Part shown: one piece after another, positions 26,646-34,436 of the stretch
Layout of the letters: every line of letters starts with the position of its first letter
Position numbering within the stretch: the first letter of the stretch is position 1
Source of the DNA: Candidatus Cloacimonadota bacterium
Lineage (GTDB): Bacteria; Cloacimonadota; Cloacimonadia; Cloacimonadales; Cloacimonadaceae
Assembly: GCA_020532545.1 (NCBI GenBank)
Contig: JAJBAW010000016.1
Span: 1 to 53,521, forward strand
Direction: 5' to 3'
DNA: 53,521 bases
The notes under the pieces: model-generated
The model's input: only the letters and a program-made list of their open reading frames with translations
Databases searched by the model: none
Told to the model about the DNA's origin: nothing
Translations under genes and position numbers: made by a program

Positions 26646-27418
26646 AGAAAAGCGAAATCTTCATCTCCCAGGATTCTTTTCCAGCAGCATTTATACCGTT
26701 TCTGCAGCGAGCAAGGCTGTTTGACAGTAGCTGTTCTGAGGAAGCCCAAACGATATACATTGAAGGTGCTCAGAAAGCTTACCTCAAAATAAGCAAAGAA
26801 GGCAGCCTTAGGCGCGAAATGGAAATGACTCGCTTTATGCAGGAACACAATCTTGCTCCAGCAGTTTTGGAATATCTAAGCGAAAATGGAAGAGATTATC
26901 TGCTTACCGAAGCTTTAGAGGGCGAAGATGGAATTGAAGAAAGTTATCTTATACAAGCAGAGCGACTTGCGGAGGTATTTGGTGCATCTCTAAGACTTAT
27001 ACACGATTTACCCAAAGCAGACTGCCCATTCCCTTCCCGATCTGCTGAAATGATTGCCAAAAGCGAAAGTAATATCCTGCGTAAGTATATAGACGATAGC
27101 ATTATCCCAGAGAATATCGAAAAGGCAGTAGAGCGATTCTTTGAACTGAAACATTGTGCTATTGATGATGCAGTGATACATGGCGATTACTGCCTCCCAA
27201 ACATCATTATGAAGGATTTTAGACTCCTGGGATTTGTAGATTTGGGGACAGGTGGGATAGGTGACAGGCATTATGATTTATTCTGGGGTATCTGGACGCT
27301 CCAGTATAACCTGAAAAGCGACAAATACAGGAACATCTTTCTGGATGCCTATGGAAGAAAGGAGCTTGATCCGGAAAGATTGGAGCTAAGCAGATTACTG
27401 GCAGGATTTACACAATGA
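26642..27418 (+). CDS. APH(3')-like aminoglycoside/small-molecule phosphotransferase
   Basis: A 258-residue protein-kinase-fold phosphotransferase. The catalytic loop is HGDYCLPN (180-187; catalytic D182, metal N187) and the second metal site is FVDLG (D200), followed by GGIGDRHYDLFWGIWTL, the pattern of aminoglycoside 3'-phosphotransferases (HGDxCLPN...DLGxxGxxDRxxD). The ATP-side lysine is likely in KAYLKIS (K49), with RREMEMTRFM as its helix. The length is normal for APH(3'). It may phosphorylate an aminoglycoside or related sugar; real resistance cannot be claimed. It lies next to the defence island, in an accessory region, and starts inside the stop codon of the 67-residue gene. Confidence 0.82.
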   Translation: MKKSEIFISQDSFPAAFIPFLQRARLFDSSCSEEAQTIYIEGAQKAYLKISKEGSLRREMEMTRFMQEHNLAPAVLEYLSENGRDYLLTEALEGEDGIEESYLIQAERLAEVFGASLRLIHDLPKADCPFPSRSAEMIAKSESNILRKYIDDSIIPENIEKAVERFFELKHCAIDDAVIHGDYCLPNIIMKDFRLLGFVDLGTGGIGDRHYDLFWGIWTLQYNLKSDKYRNIFLDAYGRKELDPERLELSRLLAGFTQ

Positions 27419-27588
27419 GCACTGACCCGTTTGTTATGCCTATTCTTCTTTGATGGCGAATAGCTTGTAGCTTGCCTGGAGAGGAAAAGACAGAAGGATA
27501 TTCGAAGCAGGGTAGCCAGATCAAAAATGAACGTCAAAACAGCTGTGGTGGATCAAAGCAGGCTCTCTGCGGGTGCATAAGCCGTGAG

Positions 27589-27609
27589 CTGAGTTCGAGC
27601 AGAACTCAG
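27589..27609. repeat. short perfect hairpin in intergenic region
   Basis: CTGAGTTC, 5-base loop, GAACTCAG. A second small hairpin, GTTTC-GCA-GAAAC, follows at 27614-27626. There is no T-run, so this is not a standard terminator. The surrounding 27419-27644 stretch has no supported gene. Confidence 0.4.
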
Positions 27610-27644
27610 TGAGGTTTCGCAGAAACGGCGTTCTGCGCTACGGT

Positions 27645-27670
27645 AAAAAGGGAAGTCAAAAGCTTCCCCT
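27645..27670 (-). terminator. terminator of the secreted-protein pair
   Basis: On the minus strand GGGGAAG, a short loop, CTTCCC and five T's, about 22 bases after the stop of the 27692 gene. Confidence 0.75.
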
Positions 27671-27691
27671 TTATCTGAAATGGTAAGAGCT

Positions 27692-29854
27692 TTAGTATAG
27701 GATTACCTTACGTGTGGCCTGCTGTCCTTGTGTAGAAAGAGAAAGCAAGTATATTCCACTAGGCAGCTTAGTGCCCTTTGCATCCCGCCCATCCCAGTTC
27801 AGATCAAAACTGCCTTTAGTGTTGCCGGTAGCACTATGAACCAATTGTCCTCTGACGTTATAAATCTTGAACCTATAGTCCTGAGAGGCATCCTTCAGTT
27901 CCAAAGAGATATTGAGCTGCTCCTTGAAAGGATTCGGGTAGGCTGCATTGATACTACAGACTGCCGGGACTTCATAGGAAGGATCGTCCGTCCCAATGCT
28001 GGGATCGGGAAATTCGATCTCCAATTCGGTAAACATTACCCGTCCCCCATCCTGAACGTTAAAATCGCTTGGATATGCAGAGTATGAACCCCAGGTGTAA
28101 TCATCGAAAAATAAAAGGCCGAGACGTCCTATCTTTTTACCATTACGCGTGCCCAGGTATTTCACCAAGTCTGCGGGATATGCCCACATGGGTTTGATAC
28201 CGGCCAGCTCAAGGGTCTCGATATTGTTCAGCCGGATGGGCTGGCTCCAGCTATCGCCTGCGTCCTGGGATACACAGATCATTATCTCTGAAGTATTGGC
28301 AAATGTGAATGTATCAGGGTAGAAGGCAGCGGGGTTATGAGCCTCTAGAGCCCGCTGAGAATCCTGCCATACGGCTACCATCATATCCTGGTCATTCACT
28401 GCGGAGAGTTTCTGGTTGTTATACTGATACCGCATCTCATCATTATACAGAGTTACATCCCAGTGCGGAAAGGGGAAGTTCTTTTCGTAATCCAAGTGTA
28501 AGTCCCCGTCTATCCACGTAAAAGAATCCGGTTCTCCCCAAGGAGGCTCGACATCCCAAGGCTGATAATAGGGCGAAAAGATATTATCTGTGTTATTCTG
28601 GGGATATATCTCCTTAAAGCTCACGCTTTGATCTTGGGGATCGAAGACAAAGCTCTTAACTGTCTGACAATCATCCATATATGGATGGAATAAATCAGCG
28701 TGAGTCATAAAAGCCCATAGCCCTATGGTATGCACCCTACCCTCTTGATCTACCACTGTATTCAGGTGAGTGGGAAACCATATCTTCCAGTAAAGCTCTT
28801 CATCCGGTATGGGCTGGCCGCCTCGTTTAAAATAGCCCGTGGGGAAGACATCCGGTTCCGGTGGGTTCCAGGAAGGTAGATTGCTGTAGGCGCGGACCCA
28901 GCTCCAGGATCCCTCTCCGTAATTCGGACAGATGAAGATATCCAGGTCTTCCTCTACGATGACATCTCCATATTCGATACCACTGGCATAATGATATCCC
29001 GTCACATAGATATTGCCTGAGTTATCGACGTTAAAAGAGTGTTTTGGACGGCGCCAGACCTCTGTGGCATTATTCCACTGATCTAGCTGAGGAATAGTGG
29101 TATAGCTCCAGGATAAAAGAGCCCCCGTACGGAGCATATCGGTATCAAAATCTGCATAGGCAATCATCATGTTTTCGCTGGGACAGAGTTCAGTAACGTG
29201 GCTAACCCTATTGCTGGCGGCAATATACACCCTTCTCATATTCGGAAATGGAGATGGCCCTATGTGCAGCTGTGGCCAGATGAATGTGTTATCCAGTGTG
29301 CCTCCAAGCTCCACGGGGTTATTAATAACGATCTGCCCTGCATTGAGGGAGCCAGGGATGCCGTCGATGAGAGGATCAGAGGTGAACATGACCCACAAGT
29401 TTGCTCCTGCTCCAGTACCCGTATGCCACGCATACAAGGGAATGCCGCTCACCGGATCAATATCCATGGCAGGATATCCCTCATTCAGAGAGGCGCCCGT
29501 GATTTCCTGACAATGCGTCATATTCCCCGCAAGATCCATATGGGCATAAAAAACATTGCGGAAGGCAGACGGAGAACTTTTAGCATGAAATGTGAGGGAA
29601 TATCCGCCACCTGCGACATCAGGAATCGTACGTAGGGGCAACGAATTATAGCTCCCAATCATGTAGTCATCATAGCTGGTCATCAAGGAATAAGGAGCCT
29701 TGCTAAAAGAAAACACAGGTGCTTCACGGCTTTGCTGTGCACCTTGCACACTTTGAGGCCTCTGGGCAGGCTTTGAAACATCCTCGGGAAGCGTCTCAAG
29801 GGAAAACGCCAGCCCGATCATGAGGCAAAGGCCCAGTAAAAAGAGCTTTTTCAT
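27692..29854 (-). CDS. secreted BNR/Asp-box-like protein with Por-type C-terminal sorting domain (copy 2)
   Basis: A 720-residue exported protein with signal peptide MKKLFLLGLCLMIGLAFS. The body is rich in beta strands and tryptophans and has at least one Asp-box-like motif (SQDAGDSW followed by SQPIRLN), as in sialidase-type beta-propellers. The last ~80 residues are the FlgD-like/Por sorting domain: YPNPFKEQLNISLEL, FKIYNVRGQLVHSA, DLNWDGRDAKGTKLPSGIYLLSL, and a basic tail TRKVILY. It lies 37 bases after its paralogue at 29892-32024 and probably shares its transcript. The ribosome site is CCTGGAGG. No enzyme activity can be named. Confidence 0.83.
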   Translation of the reverse strand: MKKLFLLGLCLMIGLAFSLETLPEDVSKPAQRPQSVQGAQQSREAPVFSFSKAPYSLMTSYDDYMIGSYNSLPLRTIPDVAGGGYSLTFHAKSSPSAFRNVFYAHMDLAGNMTHCQEITGASLNEGYPAMDIDPVSGIPLYAWHTGTGAGANLWVMFTSDPLIDGIPGSLNAGQIVINNPVELGGTLDNTFIWPQLHIGPSPFPNMRRVYIAASNRVSHVTELCPSENMMIAYADFDTDMLRTGALLSWSYTTIPQLDQWNNATEVWRRPKHSFNVDNSGNIYVTGYHYASGIEYGDVIVEEDLDIFICPNYGEGSWSWVRAYSNLPSWNPPEPDVFPTGYFKRGGQPIPDEELYWKIWFPTHLNTVVDQEGRVHTIGLWAFMTHADLFHPYMDDCQTVKSFVFDPQDQSVSFKEIYPQNNTDNIFSPYYQPWDVEPPWGEPDSFTWIDGDLHLDYEKNFPFPHWDVTLYNDEMRYQYNNQKLSAVNDQDMMVAVWQDSQRALEAHNPAAFYPDTFTFANTSEIMICVSQDAGDSWSQPIRLNNIETLELAGIKPMWAYPADLVKYLGTRNGKKIGRLGLLFFDDYTWGSYSAYPSDFNVQDGGRVMFTELEIEFPDPSIGTDDPSYEVPAVCSINAAYPNPFKEQLNISLELKDASQDYRFKIYNVRGQLVHSATGNTKGSFDLNWDGRDAKGTKLPSGIYLLSLSTQGQQATRKVILY

Positions 29855-29891
29855 CTTTCCTCCAGGAAATATCCGGGGTTTAGTTTTGAGT

Positions 29892-32024
29892 CTAATACAA
29901 GATTACCTTGCGCGAAGTCTGCTGGCCTTTTGTAGAAAGAGAGAGCAGGTATATTCCGGAAGGAAGCCTCGTGCCTTTTACATCCCGGCCATCCCAGCTC
30001 AGGTCAAAATTGCCTTTAGCCGTGCCGGTAGCGCTATGAACCAATTGACCTTTGACGTTATAGATTTTGAATTTGTAGTCCTGAGAGGCATCCTTTACTT
30101 GCAGGGAGACACTCAGCCGGTCTTTGAAGGGATTGGGGTAGGCGGCTTTGATGCTGCAAGCTGCAGGAGCTGCGGGAGAAGGATCGTCCGTACCACTGGG
30201 AAAATCTGGAAATACGATCTGAAGTTCGGCAAACATCACCCGGCCGCCATCATTCACAGTGTGGGCGGGTGGAGAAACGGCATTGGCACCCCAGGTGTAA
30301 TCATCGTAAAATACCAGCCCGAGACGGCCGATCTTGGAATCCCCTTGCATGCCCATGTATTTCACCAGATCTGCAGGATAGACCCACATGGGTGTGATAC
30401 CGTCCAGCGCAGGATTGTCGATACTGTTGAGCCGGATGGGCTCACTCCAGTTTTTGCCACTATTGGGAGATACAGAGATCATTATTTCTGGATAACCATC
30501 CAAGTCAGGATCTTGGGCAGCAGATTTATCTAAAAGCATGGCACGCTGAGCATTCTGCCATACAGCCACTATCATGCCCTGGTCATTGACTTCCGAGACT
30601 TTGAGATTGTTATAGTGAACCATCATAGCGTTGTTGTGCAGAGAAGCGTCCCAGTGCGCAAAGGGAAAAAGCGTTACAAGATCCAGATAATATTCTCCAT
30701 CATCGCCCAGAACCCATTCCGGTTCTCCCCAAGGCGCCTGCCAATCCCAGGGGGTAAATACTGCATTATAGTCGTCGTCTGGATCCTTCTGGGGATATAT
30801 CTCCCTGATAGTGAATTCCTCCTCCGCGCTGTCATGGATCACAGCCTTTACAGTATGTAGATCAGGATAGAAGGCGTCAGAATCAGTAGAGACAGTGAAA
30901 AGGGCAGGGAACAGGATCTTACCATCGCCGATGCTGACTGCATTCAAATGGCCTGAATTCATTATCTTCCAGTGCAGATCGCCCTCCGGGAAAGGTAAAT
31001 CTTTCGCCAGGATATGGGGCTCATAGAATTCAGGATCCCAAGTGGGAATGTGGCTACTAGCGTTCGCATGGGTCCAGGTGCCTTGACCGTAATCCGGACA
31101 AATAAAAACATCCAGATCGGGATCGGCTACAATCCCTCCATTGGCAGTGTAGGCCTTGTGATACCCTGCAAGAAAGATATTGCCGGAACCATCGACATTA
31201 AAGGCGAGGGAAGGATAGCGACAAAGTCCAGGATCATGATTCCACTGATCCAATTCCGGTACAGTGGTATAGCTCCAGGAAAGGGTATTGCCCATATTCA
31301 GCATGTGGGTATTAAAGTCGGCATAGGCTATCATAAAGTTTGGGCTCGCCATTCCGCCCAGGGCATGGCTTACCAAATTGCTGGCCGCCACATATACCCT
31401 TCTCATCTCGGGATTTGGGGAAGGGCCGATCTGTATTTGGGGCCAGAGGAAGACATTGTCGTCTGTGGGGAAAATCTCGACCGGGTTATCGATCACGATC
31501 TGCGGTGCAAACATGGGATCGGGCAAGCCGTCGATCAGAGGAATATAGGCAAATAAGACCTTCAGGCTGTTATCCCCACCCAGCACAGGAGCATGCCAGG
31601 CATACATGGGCACGCCACTCACCTGGTCTACAGCCACGGCAGGATATCCTTCCGAGGTCAGGGTATTGCTGATCCTATTGCAACGGGTAATATCTCCAGC
31701 AGCATTCACATGGGCATAGAACACGCTGCGAACTCCAGTGGGGGTGGCTTTGACATGAAATGTGAGGCAGTATCCACCACCTTCGGCATCCGGAATGGTG
31801 CGCAGAGGCAAGGAATTGAAGCTTCCGATCATATAATCATAGTGGCTGAAGAACAGCGAATCGGGAGCATGCGTAAAGAAATAATCAGGTGCATCAAGGC
31901 TTTGTTTGGCGCTGTGCCGTGTTTGAGTCCACTGCAGAGCTTGGTGAACACCAGCGGGAAGGCTCTGCTGGGCAAAGGCCAAGCCGATAATGCAGCAAAG
32001 GCTAAGTAAAAAGAGCTTTTTCAT
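29892..32024 (-). CDS. secreted BNR/Asp-box-like protein with Por-type C-terminal sorting domain (copy 1)
   Basis: A 710-residue paralogue of the 27692 gene. I start it at ATG 32024 (MKKLFLLSLCCIIGLAFAQ) because TGGAGGAAAG lies just upstream and a clean signal peptide follows; the frame extends back to 32108 but that part lacks signal features. It shares the block order (DSLFFSHYDYMIGSFNSLPLR near the N-terminus, an Asp-box-like SPNSGKNW, then YPNPFKDRLSVSLQV, IYNVKGQLVHSA, WDGRDVKGTRLPSGIYLLSL). The two copies are closest at the N-terminal 100 and C-terminal 90 residues. Surface or secreted location is inferred. Confidence 0.83.
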   Translation of the reverse strand: MKKLFLLSLCCIIGLAFAQQSLPAGVHQALQWTQTRHSAKQSLDAPDYFFTHAPDSLFFSHYDYMIGSFNSLPLRTIPDAEGGGYCLTFHVKATPTGVRSVFYAHVNAAGDITRCNRISNTLTSEGYPAVAVDQVSGVPMYAWHAPVLGGDNSLKVLFAYIPLIDGLPDPMFAPQIVIDNPVEIFPTDDNVFLWPQIQIGPSPNPEMRRVYVAASNLVSHALGGMASPNFMIAYADFNTHMLNMGNTLSWSYTTVPELDQWNHDPGLCRYPSLAFNVDGSGNIFLAGYHKAYTANGGIVADPDLDVFICPDYGQGTWTHANASSHIPTWDPEFYEPHILAKDLPFPEGDLHWKIMNSGHLNAVSIGDGKILFPALFTVSTDSDAFYPDLHTVKAVIHDSAEEEFTIREIYPQKDPDDDYNAVFTPWDWQAPWGEPEWVLGDDGEYYLDLVTLFPFAHWDASLHNNAMMVHYNNLKVSEVNDQGMIVAVWQNAQRAMLLDKSAAQDPDLDGYPEIMISVSPNSGKNWSEPIRLNSIDNPALDGITPMWVYPADLVKYMGMQGDSKIGRLGLVFYDDYTWGANAVSPPAHTVNDGGRVMFAELQIVFPDFPSGTDDPSPAAPAACSIKAAYPNPFKDRLSVSLQVKDASQDYKFKIYNVKGQLVHSATGTAKGNFDLSWDGRDVKGTRLPSGIYLLSLSTKGQQTSRKVILY

Positions 32025-32052
32025 CTTTCCTCCAGGTAATATATCCATGGTT

Positions 32053-32160
32053 CTAGGCTTTGATATTGCCGGGTCGACGAGGAATGTGCTCAAAACCGCG
32101 TTCCCCATATGGGCTCCGGCAGTTCGAAAAGAAATACATCATAAGTAAAAACTCACTCAT
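32053..32160 (-). CDS. possible 35-residue leader ORF upstream of the secreted-protein pair
   Basis: Between the promoter at 32194-32222 and the gene at 32024, an ATG (32160) with an AAGGAG ribosome site seven bases upstream opens a 35-codon frame ending in TAG (32055-32053). It begins MSEFLLMMYFFSNC. It could be a regulatory upstream ORF or a small protein; no family is recognised. Confidence 0.35.
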   Translation of the reverse strand: MSEFLLMMYFFSNCRSPYGERGFEHIPRRPGNIKA

Positions 32161-32193
32161 GGCGGCTCCTTGAGACTATCTTGCATATAAGGC

Positions 32194-32222
32194 AGTATCT
32201 TGAAAGGGCTGGGACCTGTCAA
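32194..32222 (-). promoter_or_regulatory. promoter for the secreted-protein pair
   Basis: Minus strand: TTGACA (32222-32217), 17 bases, GATACT (32199-32194). It lies about 170 bases before ATG 32024, leaving a long leader that holds the small ORF. Confidence 0.55.
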
Positions 32223-32417
32223 GAGAAATCCTCAATTATTTCAAAATGATTTGTCCAAAGAACATAATACTGGGGTTTGAGGCTGTTTTGAGAGGCATCG
32301 TGGGCTTTTTAGCTTAGCACTGTAAGCAGCTTTTTTTCAGAAATACCTTGACTCCGCTTCAGGTAAAGATAACTGTGCAAACAACAGATAAATGCACACG
32401 CATCTGAGGAGGAACAC
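32223..32417. other. divergent intergenic region
   Basis: About 195 bases between the minus-strand promoter and the lipoprotein gene. A TTGACT at 32348-32353 might be part of a plus-strand promoter, but no matching -10 is clear. Nothing else is supported. Confidence 0.4.
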
Positions 32418-32882
32418 ATGAGAATAATGACTTTACTCTGCGCACTGCTGCTGCTCTTTGCCTGCACAGCCAAAGCCCCGGAATTCACCGAAGCGGACAA
32501 AACTGCCCTGGTGACCAGCATCGAAGCCAAAGCGAATCAATTGCTGATCGCTGCCAATGCCCTGGATCCCACTGCCCTGGAAGAATTTCTGGCCGATACA
32601 CCCCAGAAAAACTTCTTTATGGGTGGCGTAGCCTGTAACAAGGCAGAACTGATCGCCGTGAAAAACGCCGAATATGCCGAATATATCTCTCAAAAAGTCA
32701 CCGTGCGGAATCACAGCATCAAAGTCATCAGTCCCTCAGCGGTATTGTGGATAGGCGAAATAGCCACCGACATCATTTATTTAGACGATTTGGCAGAAAG
32801 CCAGAATTCCACAGAAACCTGGCTTTGGGAAAAAACAGGAGATCACTGGCAGGTTAGCCATTTTCACGAGTCCTGGGACTAA
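32418..32882 (+). CDS. lipoprotein with SnoaL/DUF4440-like (NTF2-fold) domain
   Basis: A 154-residue protein. The signal peptide ends in a lipobox-like LLFAC (C16), so it is probably a lipoprotein. The rest resembles the small NTF2-fold family (SnoaL/DUF4440): a helix around DKTALVTSIEAKANQLLIA, DPTALEEFLAD, then strand blocks ending in WLWEKTGDHWQVSHFHESW, the typical last strand of that fold. No catalytic role can be given. A strong GAGGAGG ribosome site precedes the ATG. It lies about 230 bases before the RRE operon and may be separately transcribed. Confidence 0.7.
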   Translation: MRIMTLLCALLLLFACTAKAPEFTEADKTALVTSIEAKANQLLIAANALDPTALEEFLADTPQKNFFMGGVACNKAELIAVKNAEYAEYISQKVTVRNHSIKVISPSAVLWIGEIATDIIYLDDLAESQNSTETWLWEKTGDHWQVSHFHESWD

Positions 32883-32955
32883 AATTAAGCTTTAATTCAC
32901 AGATCAGACAAGGAGATTTTAGGTCCGAAGGCGTCGCATCGCTGTTTGGAGTGAC

Positions 32956-32997
32956 ACTGTGAAAGAGGCATTACCGCAGTGGAATAATAATACTGTG
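32956..32997 (+). promoter_or_regulatory. possible enhancer sites for a sigma-54 activator
   Basis: ACTGTG occurs twice, at 32956-32961 (GACACTGTG) and 32992-32997 (AATACTGTG), 36 bases apart and about 45-85 bases upstream of the sigma-54 promoter. This is a plausible place for activator binding but the motif is short. Confidence 0.2.
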
Positions 32998-33038
32998 CAG
33001 GCATTCACGGTTTATTGAGTATCATATACTATAGGGCT

Positions 33039-33055
33039 TTGGTATGAATCTTGCG
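33039..33055 (+). promoter_or_regulatory. sigma-54 (-24/-12) promoter
   Basis: TTGG TATG AATC TTGC: GG at 33041-33042 and GC at 33053-33054 are exactly 10 bases apart, fitting TTGGCACG-N4-TTGC at all the key positions. It lies 56 bases upstream of the RRE gene ATG. I checked the other upstream regions by eye and found no match as good. Confidence 0.65.
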
Positions 33056-33110
33056 TGCAGTATTATGCCTGAGCCGCCCCCATGTGAGATAAACTATCCG
33101 GGAGGATAAA

Positions 33111-33359
33111 ATGGACTATAGCAAACTGACGAACCTGGCTATGAACGACAATGGCTTTATATTTGATCCCGCCTCCGGCTACAGTTACACCAGTAACGAG
33201 ACCGGGCTGTATATTCTGAAGCTGATGGCACAGGGCCTGGACAAAGACGCCATCTGCCAGGAATTTATGGCAGAATATGAAGTTAATGAAGACAATTTTA
33301 ACAGCGATTTTGAGCACTATATGCGGATGCTGGAAGCTCTGGCACTGGTGGAATTCTAA
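33111..33359 (+). CDS. PqqD-like RiPP recognition element (RRE) protein
   Basis: An 82-residue stand-alone protein. The order GFIFDPASGYSYTSNETGLYILKLMAQGLDKDAI... with a final helix and LEALALVEF matches the PqqD winged-helix fold (three strands, then helices), which binds leader peptides for modifying enzymes. A GGGAGGA ribosome site precedes the ATG. Its stop overlaps the next start by one base (TAATG), so the ATP-grasp ligase is coupled to it. It is the first gene after the sigma-54 promoter. PqqD-like proteins also serve in pathways outside classical RiPPs, so the leader is not certain, but a good candidate lies two genes downstream. Confidence 0.8.
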   Translation: MDYSKLTNLAMNDNGFIFDPASGYSYTSNETGLYILKLMAQGLDKDAICQEFMAEYEVNEDNFNSDFEHYMRMLEALALVEF

Positions 33360-34432
33360 TGGCCGGGCCCGCGCAAAATCCTGATCTTTCCTCACTAGAC
33401 GCCACGATAGCAGTTACCGGGCTGAAAACCGGAGACAATCCTCAACCCGGAGTGGCGGTCATCCGCAGCATCCGGGCCGCAGGATTCACGGGTAGGATCA
33501 TCGGCTTGGTCTATGACTCCATGGAAAGCGGCATCTATCTGGAAGACCTGGTGGATGAAGTGTATCAGATGCCCTACCCCTCCGCGGGAGCAGAAGCATT
33601 TCTGGCCCGGATGGAGCACATAGTAGGCAAACGCAAGATCGATGTCATCATCCCCACTCTGGATTCTGAGGTGATCCTGTATATCCGCCTGCAGGATGAG
33701 CTGCTCAAAATGGGCATCAAGAGCTATCTGCCTACGGAAGAATGCTTTTTGCTGCGGGATAAGACCCGTCTGGCCACATATTTCCCGCCCCGGGGGATTC
33801 TGGTTCCGGATACCATGCTGATCAGCGATGCGAGTCAACTCTTTAATAGCAAAGACAATTTCCCCATGATGATCAAAGGCAGCTATTATGAGGCCTACAA
33901 AGCCAATAACTACGAAGAAGCGCTGAAGTACTTTTACGAGATTGAAAGCCGCTGGGGACTGCCCATCCTCCTGCAAAAGATGATCTATGGAGACGAGTAT
34001 AACATTGTGATAGTGGGCGATGGCGAAGGCGGCATCCTGGGCATGGTGCCACAAAAGAAGCTGGTGATCACAGACAAGGGCAAAGGCTTTGGGGGCGTGG
34101 TGATCAAGAACCCCGAACTAAGCGATTTTGCCAGTAAGGTGATCTCACTGCTGAAATGGCGCGGGCCCTGCGAGCTGGAAGTAATGCGCGGGCAAGACGG
34201 CCAGTACTATCTGATCGAGATCAATCCCCGCTTCCCCGCCTGGGTCAGGCTGGCAGAAGGCTCCGGCCAAAACCAACCCGCTGCCGTAGTGCTGAAAGCC
34301 CTGGGCCATGAGCTGGCTGAACTGCCGGCCTGCAAACCCGGAACCCTCTTCATCCGTCATGCCGAAGACATCATCACAGATATCTCGGTGATGGGCGAAG
34401 TATCTGCCAAAAGTGAACTGATAAGAAGGTAA
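33359..34432 (+). CDS. ATP-grasp ligase (carbamoyl-phosphate-synthase-like)
   Basis: A 357-residue ATP-grasp enzyme. The N-terminal part is a Rossmann-like pre-ATP-grasp domain (IAVTGLKTGDNPQPGVAVIRSIRAAG split around residues 17-42; IDVIIPTLDSEV). The ATP-grasp part shows MMIKGSYYEAYKAN (substrate/ATP lysine), LLQKMIYGDEYNI, and the metal motif CELEVMRGQDGQ ... LIEINPRFPAW (E and N of ExNPR). It would join a carboxylate to an amine or thiol through an acyl-phosphate. Coupling to an RRE gene suggests a peptide or peptide-tethered substrate. The true substrate is unknown. Confidence 0.85.
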   Translation: MAGPAQNPDLSSLDATIAVTGLKTGDNPQPGVAVIRSIRAAGFTGRIIGLVYDSMESGIYLEDLVDEVYQMPYPSAGAEAFLARMEHIVGKRKIDVIIPTLDSEVILYIRLQDELLKMGIKSYLPTEECFLLRDKTRLATYFPPRGILVPDTMLISDASQLFNSKDNFPMMIKGSYYEAYKANNYEEALKYFYEIESRWGLPILLQKMIYGDEYNIVIVGDGEGGILGMVPQKKLVITDKGKGFGGVVIKNPELSDFASKVISLLKWRGPCELEVMRGQDGQYYLIEINPRFPAWVRLAEGSGQNQPAAVVLKALGHELAELPACKPGTLFIRHAEDIITDISVMGEVSAKSELIRR

Positions 34433-34436
34433 AAAA

